64,000 bases of DNA from Streptomyces sp. NRRL F-5126. Lineage in GTDB: Bacteria > Actinomycetota > Actinomycetes > Streptomycetales > Streptomycetaceae. How positions within the stretch are numbered: the first letter of the stretch is position 1; the number at the start of each line of letters is the position of its first letter. Below the pieces are notes generated by a model. That model made no database searches, was not told where the DNA came from, and saw nothing but the letters and a program-made list of their open reading frames with translations. Both the position numbers and the translations under genes were made by a program. Below, piece after piece: positions 33,977 through 43,608 of the stretch. The DNA is taken from positions 310,001 to 374,000 of the forward strand of contig NZ_JOFZ01000003.1 in NCBI RefSeq assembly GCF_000721265.1, in the 5' to 3' direction.

Positions 33977-34672
33977 TCAGGTCGCCTGGGGTCCGCGGCG
34001 CTGCGGCAGGGACACCACTCCCCCGCCGGGTCCCGCCTCCGCGGCCGCGGACTGCGGGCCGTAATCGCGGGTGGCCGGAGGCAGGCCCGCGATCTGGCGC
34101 AGCAGGTCGCACCAGGCGGCCAGGTGCGCCGCCGTGTCGGGGACGCCGCCGTGCCCCTCGCGCGGCGTCCACGACGCCCTGATCTCGATCTGGTTGCTCG
34201 GACGGCGCTCCGCGAGACCGCCGAAGTAGTGCGAGCCCGCGCGCGTGACCGTGCCGCTCGGCTCGCCGTACCCGAGCCCGCGCGCCTCGAGCGCGCCGGT
34301 CAGCCACGACCATGACACGTCGGGCAGCAGCGGGTCGGCCGCCATCTCCGCCTCCAGCTCCGCCCGTACGAGAGTGACCAGGCGGAATGTTCCGTGCCAT
34401 CCCTCGTGGCCCGCCGGGTCGTGCAGGAGCACGAGGCGGCCGTCCGCGAGATCGTCCTCGCCGTCGACGACGGTCGCCTCCAGCGCGTACGCGTGCGGCG
34501 CGAGGCGCTGCGGCGCCCGCGTGGGCTCGATCTCGATCTCCTGGCCCGGCCGCGCAGCGCGCAGCGCCTCCACCGCGGCGAGGAACGCGGGCGGTAGCGG
34601 AGCGCCCGGCGTGTTTTCCTTCCCACCTGCGTCGTTCGAATGATCGGAGAACTGTCCCTGAGCCGCGGCCAT
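33977..34672 (-). CDS. DUF3000-type conserved actinobacterial protein
   Basis: A 231-residue cytoplasmic protein. [42 protein letters not shown] and [19 protein letters not shown] match what I recall as DUF3000, found next to hemE in Streptomyces. There is no catalytic motif. The ATG at 34672 begins [13 protein letters not shown]. It is divergent from hemE with about 90 bases between, and the promoters must overlap. The C-terminal 25 residues are low-complexity. Function unknown. Confidence 0.82.
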   Translation of the reverse strand: MAAAQGQFSDHSNDAGGKENTPGAPLPPAFLAAVEALRAARPGQEIEIEPTRAPQRLAPHAYALEATVVDGEDDLADGRLVLLHDPAGHEGWHGTFRLVTLVRAELEAEMAADPLLPDVSWSWLTGALEARGLGYGEPSGTVTRAGSHYFGGLAERRPSNQIEIRASWTPREGHGGVPDTAAHLAAWCDLLRQIAGLPPATRDYGPQSAAAEAGPGGGVVSLPQRRGPQAT

Positions 34673-34763
34673 GCGGGGAAGAGTAGGCCGAACACGGCCC
34701 GCGCGCAGGGAGGGACACCCGTGCCGGGCCTGCCTCTCGGCCGCACATGCGAAGATTCCGGAC

Positions 34764-35837
34764 GTGAGCAACCAGCACCGCCCCACGGGCCAGCCGACCA
34801 CGAACACCGCCGCGCACGACTCGGCCTTCCTGCGTGCCTGCAGACGCGAGGACGTGCCGCACACACCGGTGTGGTTCATGCGCCAGGCGGGGCGGTCGCT
34901 GCCCGAGTACCTGAAGGCGCGCGAGGGTGTGCCGATGCTCGAGTCCTGCACGCGACCCGAGTTGGTCGCCGAGATCACGATGCAGCCCGTGCGCCGGCAC
35001 AAGGTGGACGCGGCGGTCTACTACAGCGACATCGTGGTGCCGCTCAAGGCGATCGGCATCGATCTCGACATCAAGCCGGGCGTCGGCCCCGTGGTGGCCG
35101 ACCCGGTGCGCACGCGCGCCGACCTGGACCGGCTGCGGCCGCTCACGCCCGACGACGTGCCGTACGTCACCGAGGCCGTCGGCCTGCTCACGGCCGAACT
35201 CGGCGCCACCCCGCTGATCGGGTTCGCGGGCGCACCGTTCACCCTCGCGAGCTACCTGATCGAGGGCGGGCCCTCGCGCACGTACGAGCGGACCAAGGCC
35301 ATGATGTACGGCGAGCCGGACCTGTGGGCCGACCTGGTCGACCGGCTTGCCGCGATCACCGGGGCGTTTTTGAGGGTGCAGATCGAGGCGGGCGCTAGCG
35401 CGGTCCAGCTGTTCGACTCGTGGGCGGGGGCGCTGGCGCCCGACGACTACCGGCGCTACGTGCTGCCCGCGTCGGCGAAGGTGTTCGCCGAGACCGCCCC
35501 GTACGGCGTGCCGCGCATCCACTTCGGTGTCGGCACGGGCGAGCTGCTGGGCCTGATGGGCGAGGCCGGCGCGGACGTCGTCGGCGTCGACTGGCGCGTC
35601 CCGCTGGACGAGGCGGCGCGCAGGGTCGGGCCCGGCAAGGCGCTCCAGGGCAACCTGGACCCGGCGGTGCTGTTCGCGCCGCGGGAGGCCGTGGAGGCGA
35701 AGGCGGCGGCGGCGCTGGACGCGGCGTCCGGCCTCGAGGGGCATGTGTTCAACCTGGGCCACGGCGTCATGCCCGCGACGGACCCGGACGCGCTGACCCG
35801 CCTCGTCGAGTTCGTCCACGAGCGGACGGTCCGCTGA
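34764..35837 (+). CDS. hemE: uroporphyrinogen decarboxylase
   Basis: HemE (357 aa) removes four carboxyls from uroporphyrinogen III to give coproporphyrinogen III. The N-terminal [17 protein letters not shown] contains the substrate-binding arginines. [16 protein letters not shown] provides the key Asp, and [16 protein letters not shown] and [10 protein letters not shown] are further family signatures. I chose the GTG at 34764 (VSNQHRPTG) over the upstream frame that overlaps the divergent gene. It is the first heme gene in the window; hemY and hemQ lie 2.7 kb downstream on the same strand. A hairpin follows the stop. Confidence 0.95.
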   Translation: MSNQHRPTGQPTTNTAAHDSAFLRACRREDVPHTPVWFMRQAGRSLPEYLKAREGVPMLESCTRPELVAEITMQPVRRHKVDAAVYYSDIVVPLKAIGIDLDIKPGVGPVVADPVRTRADLDRLRPLTPDDVPYVTEAVGLLTAELGATPLIGFAGAPFTLASYLIEGGPSRTYERTKAMMYGEPDLWADLVDRLAAITGAFLRVQIEAGASAVQLFDSWAGALAPDDYRRYVLPASAKVFAETAPYGVPRIHFGVGTGELLGLMGEAGADVVGVDWRVPLDEAARRVGPGKALQGNLDPAVLFAPREAVEAKAAAALDAASGLEGHVFNLGHGVMPATDPDALTRLVEFVHERTVR

Positions 35838-35864
35838 CCCGCTGAGCGGACCGCTCGCCGGGGC

Positions 35865-35898
35865 GGGGCCGGCAGGGGCGTTTCGTCCTGCCGGCCCC
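35865..35898. terminator. bidirectional terminator between hemE and chitinase genes
   Basis: Twelve-base perfect arms (GGGGCCGGCAGG at 35865-35876 and its complement at 35887-35898) enclose a ten-base loop with TTTCG. It sits midway between the convergent hemE and chitinase stops. Confidence 0.75.
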
Positions 35899-35933
35899 GG
35901 GCTGTTCGGGCGGCCGCGACTACGTCAGCGCGC

Positions 35934-36908
35934 CTACTTCAGGGCGTCGGTGAAGGCGAGCTCGGACTGCGAGACGCCGCTGCAGGTGGACGAGGCCGCC
36001 GCCGGCGCGAGCGAGCCTCCGCAGCTCTGGTCGCGGTTGACCGACCACATGGACAGCCTGCCCACGCCGTTGGAGGCCGCCCAGTTCTTCACGGTGGCCG
36101 CGTCGGCGAGCGTGAAGGTCGAGCCGTCGTCGTTGGTGCCGATCATGGGCGTGATGCCGAGGTTGGCGTAGGTGTAGGAGGAGTCGACGGACTTCATCTG
36201 CGCGAGCGTCGCCTGGCCCGCCTTGATGGCGGCCTGGCCCATGTCCTGGTTGCCCTGGTAGTAGTCCATGGTCATGGCGTTGACGACGTCGAGCTTCAGG
36301 CCCGCGGACTTGGCGGACTTGAGGATGTTCACGCCGTCCTGGGTGAGCCCGCTGGGCAGGACGGGCAGCGTCGCCGACACGGTCAGGCCGGGGTTGGCGT
36401 CCTTGAGCTGCTTCATCACCGTCCAGTTGCGGACGGCCGAGGTCTGGTCGGCGACGGCCCCGCCCTCGATGTCGAAGTCGAGGGACTTCACGCCGTACGC
36501 GCTGATGATCTTCTGGTAGCCGGCCTTGATGGCGCTCTGGTCCGTGCAGGTCCAGCCGAGCGGGTAGCCCGCGGCGCCCCCGTTCGACACGATGACCGAC
36601 GCGCCCTCGGACTGGGCCTTCTTGATGAGCGGGTCGGTGTACGAGTCGCCGCCGACGGGCAGCGTGTCGCCCCAGATGGCGTTGCAGCCCGAGCCGATGA
36701 CGAAGGCCGCGGTGAAGGTCTTCACGCCGTGCTGGGTGATCGCCGTGTCGAGCAGGCCCTCCTGACTGTTCGACATGTCCGTGTACGGGGCGAACGTGGT
36801 GGCGCCCGCGGCCGGCGCGGCGGAGGCGGTACCGCCGGACGCGAGGGCGGCGGACGCGGCAAGGGCCGCGGTGGCGAGGCCGGCGGTGGCATGGCGGAGT
36901 CTGCGCAT
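35934..36908 (-). CDS. secreted GH18 chitinase-like glycosidase
   Basis: A 324-residue exported protein with a signal peptide (MRRLRHATAGLATAALAASA) cleaved near AAPAAG. The GH18 catalytic strand reads SLDFDIEGG, placing D144, D146 and the catalytic E148. VNAMTMDYY is the second conserved barrel strand, and LGITPMIGTND and LSMWSVNRD complete the barrel. It has no chitin-binding module, so it may act on soluble chito-oligosaccharides or glycoproteins. The promoter holds a DasR-like site between the -35 and -10 boxes (37002-37017). It is functionally related to the ngcEFG uptake genes 19 kb away. Confidence 0.9.
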   Translation of the reverse strand: MRRLRHATAGLATAALAASAALASGGTASAAPAAGATTFAPYTDMSNSQEGLLDTAITQHGVKTFTAAFVIGSGCNAIWGDTLPVGGDSYTDPLIKKAQSEGASVIVSNGGAAGYPLGWTCTDQSAIKAGYQKIISAYGVKSLDFDIEGGAVADQTSAVRNWTVMKQLKDANPGLTVSATLPVLPSGLTQDGVNILKSAKSAGLKLDVVNAMTMDYYQGNQDMGQAAIKAGQATLAQMKSVDSSYTYANLGITPMIGTNDDGSTFTLADAATVKNWAASNGVGRLSMWSVNRDQSCGGSLAPAAASSTCSGVSQSELAFTDALK

Positions 36909-36998
36909 GGTGATGCCCTTTCGGTGGCTGTGGGGAGGCCGGGACGGCGCGCCGGCCGGAGGGTGGGGCCGCCCGGCGGCGCGCTGACGCGCACCCTC

Positions 36999-37028
36999 AT
37001 AGTTGGACTAGACCAAAGAGGGCGTCAA
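36999..37028 (-). promoter_or_regulatory. chitinase promoter with embedded DasR-like site
   Basis: On the minus strand a -35 TTGACG (37023-37028) and a -10-like AACTAT (36999-37004) are 18 bases apart. In between lies TTTGGTCTAGTCCAAC (37002-37017), which matches 12 of 16 positions of the DasR operator ACTGGTCTAGACCAGT/AGTGGTCTAGACCACT and has 15 of 16 bases in symmetric pairs except the centre-adjacent step. Binding would block RNA polymerase until glucosamine-6-phosphate releases DasR. Confidence 0.68.
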
Positions 37029-37110
37029 GGGGTGGTGCACCAACTGTTCATCCGGAAGGCGCGGTTGGAGGCGGCACATCGAGGCGCGCCCGGGTACCCG
37101 CGCCCGTCGC

Positions 37111-38487
37111 TCAACCGCCCGCGCGCTGCTTGGCCGCGGCCTTGCGCGCCGCCACCAGGACCGGGTCCCAGACCGGCGAGAACGGCGGTGCGTACCCGAG
37201 GTCGAGGGCCGTCATCTGTTCCACCGTCATGCCGGCGGTCAGGGCGACGGCCGCCACGTCCACCCGCTTGCCGGCACCCTCGCGCCCCACGATCTGCACG
37301 CCGAGCAGCCGGCCGGTGCCCCGCTCCGCGGTCATCTTCACCGTCATCTCCGCCGCGCCGGGGAAGTAGCCGGCCCTGCTGGTGGAGCGGATCGTCACGG
37401 TCTCGAACCGCAGTCCCACCGCGCGGGCGTCCTTCTCGCGCAGCCCCGTGCGGGCGATCTCCAGGTCGCAGACCTTGCTCACGGCCGTGCCCACGACGCC
37501 GGGGAACGTGGCGTAGCCGCCGCCCACGTTCGCGCCGATGACCTGGCCGTGCTTGTTCGCGTGGGTGCCGAGCGCGATATGGCGCGTGCGGCCGGACACC
37601 AGGTCGAGCACCTCGACGCAGTCGCCGCCCGCCCAGACGTCCTCGTGGCCGCGCACCCGCATCGAAAGGTCGGTGAGCAGGCCCCCGGACGTGCCGCGCG
37701 GCAGCCCGGCCGCATCGGCGAGCTCCGTACGCGGCCGGACGCCGATGCCGAGGACGACGACGTCCGCCGGGTACTGCGCGTCGTCCGTGGCGACGGCGCG
37801 CGCCCGTCCGCCCGCGCCCGTCACGATCCCCGTGACGGCGGCGCCGTTCACCACGGTGATGCCCATGCCGGTCATCGCGTCGCCGACCATGCGCCCCATG
37901 TCGGGGTCGAGCGTCGACATGGGCTGCTCGTCGCGGTGCACGACGGTGACCTCGTACCCGTGGCGCAGCAGCGCCTCGGCCATCTCGACGCCGATGTACC
38001 CGGCGCCTACCACCACGGCGCGCCGCCCCTCGGTCCGGGCCAGCGTGTCGATGAGGGCCTCGCCGTCGTCGAGCGTCTGGACGCCGTGCACACCCGGCGC
38101 CTCGATGCCGGGCAGTGGCGGCCGCACGGGGCTCGCGCCGGTCGCCAGCACCAGCTTGTCGTAGCCCGTCCAACCCTCCTCGCCGCTCTCCAGGTCACGC
38201 GCGAGCACCCGCTGCCCCGGCACGTCGAGCTCGACGACCTCGGTGCGCGTGCGCAGGTCGATGCCGCGCTCAGCGTGCTCGCGCGGCGTGCGCGCCACCA
38301 GCGCGTCGCGCTCCCGCACGTCCCCGGCGATCCAGTACGGGATGCCGCAGGCGGAGTACGAGGTGAAGCGGGTGCGCTCGAAGGCGACGATCTCCAGCTC
38401 GTCACGGCCCCTCAGCCTGCGCGCCTGGGAGGCGGCGGACATGCCCGCCGCGTCACCCCCGACGACCACCATGCGCTCCGCCGCCAT
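37111..38487 (-). CDS. FAD-dependent NAD(P)-disulfide oxidoreductase (CoA-disulfide reductase/NADH oxidase type)
   Basis: A 458-residue flavoprotein. MVVVGGDAAGMSAASQARR is the FAD Rossmann motif and RRAVVVGAGYIGVEMAEALL the NAD(P) motif. VWAGGDCVEV is the second FAD-binding motif. The single cysteine C47 in YSACGIPYW sits where CoA-disulfide reductases and NADH oxidases keep their redox cysteine. The C-terminal dimerisation domain contains GYAPPFSPVWDP. The ATG at 38487 follows GGGGAG and is preferred to an upstream GTG. The gene is divergent from hemY with 85 bases between. The exact substrate (CoA disulfide, polysulfide or oxygen) is open. Confidence 0.88.
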   Translation of the reverse strand: MAAERMVVVGGDAAGMSAASQARRLRGRDELEIVAFERTRFTSYSACGIPYWIAGDVRERDALVARTPREHAERGIDLRTRTEVVELDVPGQRVLARDLESGEEGWTGYDKLVLATGASPVRPPLPGIEAPGVHGVQTLDDGEALIDTLARTEGRRAVVVGAGYIGVEMAEALLRHGYEVTVVHRDEQPMSTLDPDMGRMVGDAMTGMGITVVNGAAVTGIVTGAGGRARAVATDDAQYPADVVVLGIGVRPRTELADAAGLPRGTSGGLLTDLSMRVRGHEDVWAGGDCVEVLDLVSGRTRHIALGTHANKHGQVIGANVGGGYATFPGVVGTAVSKVCDLEIARTGLREKDARAVGLRFETVTIRSTSRAGYFPGAAEMTVKMTAERGTGRLLGVQIVGREGAGKRVDVAAVALTAGMTVEQMTALDLGYAPPFSPVWDPVLVAARKAAAKQRAGG

Positions 38488-38572
38488 CGCACTCCCCTTC
38501 ACCTCGGCCGTCCCACCGGCTGAACGCTACGCGGCCGACGGCACCACGCGCCGGTTTGAGAGAGTGAGAGCC

Positions 38573-40024
38573 ATGGAGCCGAGCACGCAGCACACACTCA
38601 GCGCACGTCACGCGGGGGCCTCACCCGGGCGTGTCGTGGTCATCGGTGGCGGCATCGCCGGTCTCGCCGCCGCGCACCGGCTGCTCGGCTCGGGCGCCAC
38701 CGTGACCCTCCTCGAGGGCAGCGACCGGGTCGGCGGCAAGCTGCACGCCGGAGAGATCGAGGGCGCGCCGGTCGACCTCGGCGCCGAGTCGATGCTGGCG
38801 CGCCGCCCCGAGGGCGCCGAACTGGCACGCGCGGTCGGCCTGGGCGGCCGGCTCCAGCCGCCCAGGGCGACGACGTCCTCGGTGTGGACGCGCGGCGCGC
38901 TGCGGCCGATGCCGAAGGGCCACGTGATGGGCGTGCCCGGCGACCCGGCCGCGCTCGCCGGACTGCTGTCGCGGGAGGGCCTCGCCAGGATCTCCGAGGA
39001 GCGCGCGCTGCCGCCCGCCGAGGTGGGCGAGGACGTCGCCATCGGCGCGTACGTGGCGGAGCGATTCGGCCGCGAGGTGGTCGACCGGCTGGTGGAGCCG
39101 CTGCTCGGCGGTGTGTACGCGGGCGACGCGTACCGCATCTCGATGCGCGCCGCGGTGCCGGCGCTGTATGCGGCGGCCCGGCGCCACGGATCGCTGCTCG
39201 ACGCCGTCCGCTCGCTGCAGGCCGCACCGCCCGCACCGGCCGCCGGCGGGCCCGCCCCGTCCGGCGGGCCGGTGTTCAACGGGGTCGACGGCGGCATCGG
39301 GCGCCTCCCCGGCGCCGTGGCCGACGCGGTGCGCGCGGCGGGCGGGGAGGTACGCACCAAGGCGCCCGTGCTGGGCCTGTCCCGCGCCACCGACGGCTGG
39401 CACGTCCGTACCGACCAGGAGGTGCTGACCGCTGACGCCATCGTGCTCGCCACGCCCGCCTGGTCGAGCTCCGCGCTGCTGGCCGACGTGGCTCCGAAGG
39501 CGTCCGCCGAGCTCGCCGAGGTCGAATACGCCTCGATGGCGCTGATCACGATGGCGTTCCGCCGCACGGACGTCGCCGCGCTGCCGCAGGACAGCAGCGG
39601 CTTCCTCGTACCGCCGGTCGACGGGCGCACGATCAAGGCGGCGACGTTCTCCTCCCGCAAGTGGGGGTGGGTCGACGACGCGGCTCCCGACCTGTTCGTG
39701 CTGCGCACGTCGGTGGGCAGGTACGGCGAGCAGGAGCAGGTGCAGCGCGAGGACGGCTACCTGGTGCGCGCGTCGCTGCGCGACCTCGGGGACGCGGTGG
39801 GCATCGCCGCGCGGCCGGTGGCCACCCGCGTGACCCGGTGGATCGGCGGACTGCCGCAGTACCCGGTGGGCCACCTGGCGCGCGTGGCGCGCATCCGGGA
39901 GGCCGTCGCGGCGCTGCCGGGGCTGCGGGTGTGCGGGGCGGCGTACGACGGGGTCGGCATCCCGGCGACCATCGCCTCCGCCACGCGAGCCGCGGACGAG
40001 ATCGCGGGTTCGCGCGCGCGGTGA
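38573..40024 (+). CDS. hemG: protoporphyrinogen/coproporphyrinogen III oxidase
   Basis: HemY-type FAD oxidase of 483 aa; actinobacterial members (CgoX) oxidise coproporphyrinogen III to coproporphyrin III. RVVVIGGGIAGLAAAHRLL is the dinucleotide-binding motif and LLEGSDRVGGKLHAGE the second FAD contact. PVDLGAESMLARRP is the HemY phrase after it. The C-terminal RVCGAAYDGVGIPATIASA closes the FAD site. The ATG at 38573 follows a GA-rich leader. hemQ begins 66 bases downstream, which strongly supports the coproporphyrin branch. The symbol hemG is used in its PGAP sense; the protein type is HemY. Confidence 0.94.
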   Translation: MEPSTQHTLSARHAGASPGRVVVIGGGIAGLAAAHRLLGSGATVTLLEGSDRVGGKLHAGEIEGAPVDLGAESMLARRPEGAELARAVGLGGRLQPPRATTSSVWTRGALRPMPKGHVMGVPGDPAALAGLLSREGLARISEERALPPAEVGEDVAIGAYVAERFGREVVDRLVEPLLGGVYAGDAYRISMRAAVPALYAAARRHGSLLDAVRSLQAAPPAPAAGGPAPSGGPVFNGVDGGIGRLPGAVADAVRAAGGEVRTKAPVLGLSRATDGWHVRTDQEVLTADAIVLATPAWSSSALLADVAPKASAELAEVEYASMALITMAFRRTDVAALPQDSSGFLVPPVDGRTIKAATFSSRKWGWVDDAAPDLFVLRTSVGRYGEQEQVQREDGYLVRASLRDLGDAVGIAARPVATRVTRWIGGLPQYPVGHLARVARIREAVAALPGLRVCGAAYDGVGIPATIASATRAADEIAGSRAR

Positions 40025-40090
40025 GGGGGATCGGGATACGGGGGCGACCCCGGGCGGGAGCAGCGGGCCGGGCGCGCGAGAATGGGTCCC

Positions 40091-40813
40091 ATGACTGCTG
40101 CACCATCTGAGGGCAAGACCCCGCACGCGGGCAAGAAGGCCCGGGATCTCAACGACGTCGTCCGCTACACCCTGTGGTCCGTCTTCCAGCTGCGCGACGT
40201 GCTGCCCGAGGACAGGTCGGGTTACGCCGACGAGGTCCAGGAACTGTTCGACCAGCTGGCCGCCAAGGACATCACGATCCGGGGCACGTACGACGTCTCC
40301 GGCCTGAAGGCCGAGGCGGACGTGATGATCTGGTGGCACGCGGAGACCGCCGACGAGCTCCAGGACGCCTACAACCGCTTCCGCCGCACGCGTCTCGGGC
40401 GCGCCCTGAAGCCCGTGTGGTCGAACATGGCGCTGCACCGGCCCGCCGAGTTCAACAAGTCGCACGTGCCCGCGTTCCTCGCGGAGGAGACGCCCCGCGA
40501 CTACGTCGCCGTGTACCCGTTCGTGCGCTCGTACGAGTGGTACCTGCTGGAGGACGCGGAGCGGCGCAGGCTCCTCGCCGAGCACGGCATGATGGCGCGC
40601 GAGTACCCGGACGTGCGGGCCAACACGGTCTCGTCGTTCGCACTCGGCGACTACGAGTGGATCCTCGCGTTCGAGGCCGACGAACTGCACCGCATCGTGG
40701 ACCTGATGCGTCACCTGCGAGGCTCGGAGACGCGCCGCCACGTCCGCATCGAGGTGCCGTTCTTCACTGGCCGCCGCAAGTCGGTGGCCGACCTGGTCGC
40801 AGGGCTCGCCTGA
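40091..40813 (+). CDS. hemQ: coproheme decarboxylase HemQ (chlorite dismutase family)
   Basis: HemQ (240 aa, also ChdC) uses hydrogen peroxide to decarboxylate iron-coproporphyrin to heme b, the last step of the coproporphyrin-dependent pathway. The chlorite-dismutase-like double ferredoxin fold is seen in [28 protein letters not shown] and [29 protein letters not shown] and [12 protein letters not shown] are HemQ phrases. The ATG at 40091 (MTAAPSE) was chosen; an in-frame ATG nine bases upstream is an alternative. It follows hemY directly and is followed by a clear hairpin, so hemY-hemQ is a likely operon. Confidence 0.94.
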   Translation: MTAAPSEGKTPHAGKKARDLNDVVRYTLWSVFQLRDVLPEDRSGYADEVQELFDQLAAKDITIRGTYDVSGLKAEADVMIWWHAETADELQDAYNRFRRTRLGRALKPVWSNMALHRPAEFNKSHVPAFLAEETPRDYVAVYPFVRSYEWYLLEDAERRRLLAEHGMMAREYPDVRANTVSSFALGDYEWILAFEADELHRIVDLMRHLRGSETRRHVRIEVPFFTGRRKSVADLVAGLA

Positions 40814-40850
40814 GAACACGGGTCCGGGCGGCCCGCTGCCGCCGGCTGCC

Positions 40851-40889
40851 TGCCGGCGTCCGGGCGTGCATGCCGTCCGGACGCCGGCA
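40851..40889 (+). terminator. terminator after hemQ
   Basis: Perfect 13-base arms, TGCCGGCGTCCGG at 40851-40863 with its complement at 40877-40889, and a 13-base loop. It lies 38 bases after the hemQ stop and 69 before the SURF1 start. Confidence 0.8.
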
Positions 40890-40957
40890 CATGTCGGACA
40901 TGCCGCCGAAGGCGGGGCCGCTGCTCGGGCGCTGGGGCGGAGAGGTACGGTCGTCAG

Positions 40958-41839
40958 GTGTTGCGTACCCTGCTGACCCGGCGCTGGGTGATCCTTACTC
41001 TGGTGTTCGCCGCCCTGATCCCGACCTTCTACCGGCTGGGCCTGTGGCAGTACCACCGGTACGAGGAGACCAAGAGGAACGACGCACTGATCAACGGAAA
41101 CCTGAGTGCGCCGACGGTTGCGATGACCTCGCTGTCGAAGCCGGGTGGCACGGTACCGTTCAGCGATCTGTACCGGACGGTCAGTGCCACGGGCCACTAC
41201 GACCCGGCCCACCAGTTCGTGATCCGCCAGCGCACCGACGCCCACGGCGACACGATCGGCTTCCACCTGATCACCCCGCTCATCACCGCCTCGGGCGACG
41301 CGATCCTCGTCAACCGCGGCTGGGTGAAGCCGGCCAACAACAGCGGCACCGCCTATCCGCCCGTCCCGAAGACACCCAAGGGCACCATCAAGGTGGTCGG
41401 GCGGTTGCGCCCGGACGAGACGTACGCGTCCACCGGCATCCACCGACGCGTCGGCCTGCCCCCCAAGCAGTACATGATCATCAACAGCCGTGAGCAGGCC
41501 AAGAACCTCCCCGAGCCCGTCGTCGCGGGATACATGGAGCTGAAGTCCACCAAGCCCACCCCGCCGGCGTCCGAGGAGGCGGAGCTCGTTCCCAATCCCA
41601 ACGCCGACAGCGACTCCATGGCGGTCGTCGGCAAGGGTGTGCACCTGCCCTACGCCATCCAGTGGTGGCTCTTCGCCGCGGGCGTGCCGGTGGGCTGGTG
41701 GGTGCTGTTCCGCCGGGACGTGCGCGATGAGCGCGAGGCGGCGGAGGCGAAGGCGGAGGCCGCAGGCGGCGATGGCCCGGACGGCGACGGCGGCCGGGGC
41801 GCCGCGGCCGCGGCGCCGACCGCCGCGGCAGGCGGCTGA
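40958..41839 (+). CDS. SURF1 family cytochrome oxidase assembly protein
   Basis: A 293-residue membrane protein. One membrane helix lies near the N-terminus (WVILTLVFAALIPTFYRLG) and another near 230-250 (WWLFAAGVPVGWWVLF), enclosing an external domain with QYHRYEETKRND, VLVNRGWV-like DAILVNRGWVKP and PPKQYMIINS. SURF1 helps insert heme a into cytochrome c oxidase. The start is GTG at 40958. The last 40 residues are an Ala/Gly/Asp-rich cytoplasmic tail. Its position just after hemY-hemQ suggests coordinated supply of heme to the aa3 oxidase. Confidence 0.93.
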   Translation: MLRTLLTRRWVILTLVFAALIPTFYRLGLWQYHRYEETKRNDALINGNLSAPTVAMTSLSKPGGTVPFSDLYRTVSATGHYDPAHQFVIRQRTDAHGDTIGFHLITPLITASGDAILVNRGWVKPANNSGTAYPPVPKTPKGTIKVVGRLRPDETYASTGIHRRVGLPPKQYMIINSREQAKNLPEPVVAGYMELKSTKPTPPASEEAELVPNPNADSDSMAVVGKGVHLPYAIQWWLFAAGVPVGWWVLFRRDVRDEREAAEAKAEAAGGDGPDGDGGRGAAAAAPTAAAGG

Positions 41840-41871
41840 CCGGCTCGCTGCGGCCGTTTTCCCCCACGCCT

Positions 41872-43608
41872 TCACGGCCGGCCCGGCAGCACGCTCGTGC
41901 GGAGTGCTTGCGTGACGCGTGCCTGCCCGCGCGGCGCCGCCCGGCCCGGCGCCTTCGCGCGGGCCAGGGACACCGGGTTCGGTTCCTTGTGCGGCGCGCA
42001 ACTTGCCCCTGCCCCCGGCGTACGTCCCGTCAGCAGGTAGTCGGTCATGTAGGCGTTCACACACGCGTTGGGGCCGCCGGCGATGCCGTGGGTGCCCGCG
42101 TCGCGCTCGGTCACCAGCGAGGAACCGGCGAGCCTGCGCTGGAGTTCGAGCGCCCCCTCGTACGGCGTGGCCGCATCGCGCTCGGCGGCGAGGATCAGGG
42201 TCGGTGGCAGCGCGCCGGGAGCGGTCCGCACGTCGACCGGGCGCCCGTGCGGCGCGGGCCAGTACGCGCAGGGCAGGTTCTGCCAGACGTTGTCCCACGT
42301 CTCGAACGGCGCGGTGCGCGCGAGGGCCGTGTTGTCGCGGTCCCAGTCGCGCCACTTACCCGGCCAGGGCGCGTCATTGCACTCCACGGCGGTGTAGACC
42401 GCGTTGGCGTTCTCCGCCTCCCGTTCGGCTTCCGGGAGCGTGAGCGGTGACGCCTGTTCGACGAGAGGCTTCTCGTCTCCCTTGAGGTACTCGGAGAGCG
42501 CGGTCGCGCGCATCGCCCAGTAGTCGTCGTAGTAGCCGGCCGAGAGCATCGCCGCTTGGAGCTGGGCGGGGCCCACGCTACCGCCCGCCGGCCGGCGTGC
42601 GACGCGCGCCCTGACCTCCTCGTAGCTGCGCTCGACGCCCGCCGCCGTGGCGCCCAGGTGGTAGACGGCGTCGTGCCGCGCGACCCAGGCGCGGAAGTCG
42701 GCCCAGCGGCGTTCGAAGGCCGCCGACTGCTCCATGTTGTCGCCGTACCAGACCTGTGAGGGGTCGGGATCGACGGCCGAGTCGAACACCATGCGCCGTA
42801 CGTGGGACGGGAAGAGCGTCGCGTACACGGCGCCGAAGTACGTGCCGTAGGAGGCGCCCATGAACGTCAGCTTCTTCTCGCCGAGCGCGGCCCGCAGCAC
42901 GTCGAGGTCGCGCGCGTTGTTGAGCGACGTGTAGTAGGGCAGCGCGTCGCCCGCCTTCGTCGCGCAGGATTGCGCGTACGCCTTCGCCTCCTTGACGCGC
43001 AGGCGCTTGTAGGCCCGCGAGGGGTGCTCGGGCGCTGTTGTCGGCGCCTTCGCGAAGTCCTGCGGGCTCTCGCAGGACAGCGGCGCCGAGCGTCCCACGC
43101 CGCGCGGCGCGTAGCCGACGATGTCGTAGGCCGCCGCGATCTTCTTCCACTCGGGCAGGTCCGCCACCATGGGGAACGACATGCTGGAGGCTCCGGGCCC
43201 GCCCGGGTTGTAGACGAGGGCGCCCTGCCGCTCGGACGGCTTGCCGCTCGCCTTGACGTGACTGACGGTCAGCGCGATCCGGCGTCCTTCCGGGTGCGCG
43301 TAGTCGAGCGGGACGTCGACGGTGCCGCAGGTCACGGGGTCGGGCAGCATCTCCTCCTTGGGGCAGGGACCGAAAGCGATGCCCGCGGCCGCCGCCCGGT
43401 GTGCGGCGAGGGCGACTCCGCGGGACTCGGGCCCTGCCGCGAGCTCCTCCGCCGTCACGGCCCGGCCGGCGGCGTACGTGTCGAAGCGCTCGTAGGGTGG
43501 CTTCGCCCTCCCCGCGGCGTCCGCGCCGCTCGCCGGGGCGGCGACGGCCGTCGAGAGGGTCAGGGAGCCGAGCGCCGCCAGCGCGCCGTACCTCAGTGCT
43601 GCTCTCAT
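41872..43608 (-). CDS. secreted alpha/beta hydrolase, tripeptidyl aminopeptidase-like
   Basis: A 578-residue secreted serine peptidase resembling Streptomyces tripeptidyl aminopeptidases (Tap). The signal peptide (MRAALRYGALAALGSLTLSTAVAAPASG) is followed by a propeptide. FGPCPKEEMLPDPVTCGTVD starts the mature enzyme and ALVYNPGGPGASS is the oxyanion loop. FMGASYGTYFGAVYA holds the nucleophile, TLILAAERDAATPYEGA the Asp and RDAGTHGIAGG the His region, in the TAP C-terminal domain. The ATG at 43608 follows GAAGGGAA. The last 30 basic residues appear to be an unstructured tail. It is convergent with SURF1. Confidence 0.88.
   Translation of the reverse strand: MRAALRYGALAALGSLTLSTAVAAPASGADAAGRAKPPYERFDTYAAGRAVTAEELAAGPESRGVALAAHRAAAAGIAFGPCPKEEMLPDPVTCGTVDVPLDYAHPEGRRIALTVSHVKASGKPSERQGALVYNPGGPGASSMSFPMVADLPEWKKIAAAYDIVGYAPRGVGRSAPLSCESPQDFAKAPTTAPEHPSRAYKRLRVKEAKAYAQSCATKAGDALPYYTSLNNARDLDVLRAALGEKKLTFMGASYGTYFGAVYATLFPSHVRRMVFDSAVDPDPSQVWYGDNMEQSAAFERRWADFRAWVARHDAVYHLGATAAGVERSYEEVRARVARRPAGGSVGPAQLQAAMLSAGYYDDYWAMRATALSEYLKGDEKPLVEQASPLTLPEAEREAENANAVYTAVECNDAPWPGKWRDWDRDNTALARTAPFETWDNVWQNLPCAYWPAPHGRPVDVRTAPGALPPTLILAAERDAATPYEGALELQRRLAGSSLVTERDAGTHGIAGGPNACVNAYMTDYLLTGRTPGAGASCAPHKEPNPVSLARAKAPGRAAPRGQARVTQALRTSVLPGRP

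Noticed and set aside
38621..42355. 1244-codon minus-strand frame
   Set aside because: Antisense of hemY, hemQ and SURF1; its composition is typical of shadow frames.
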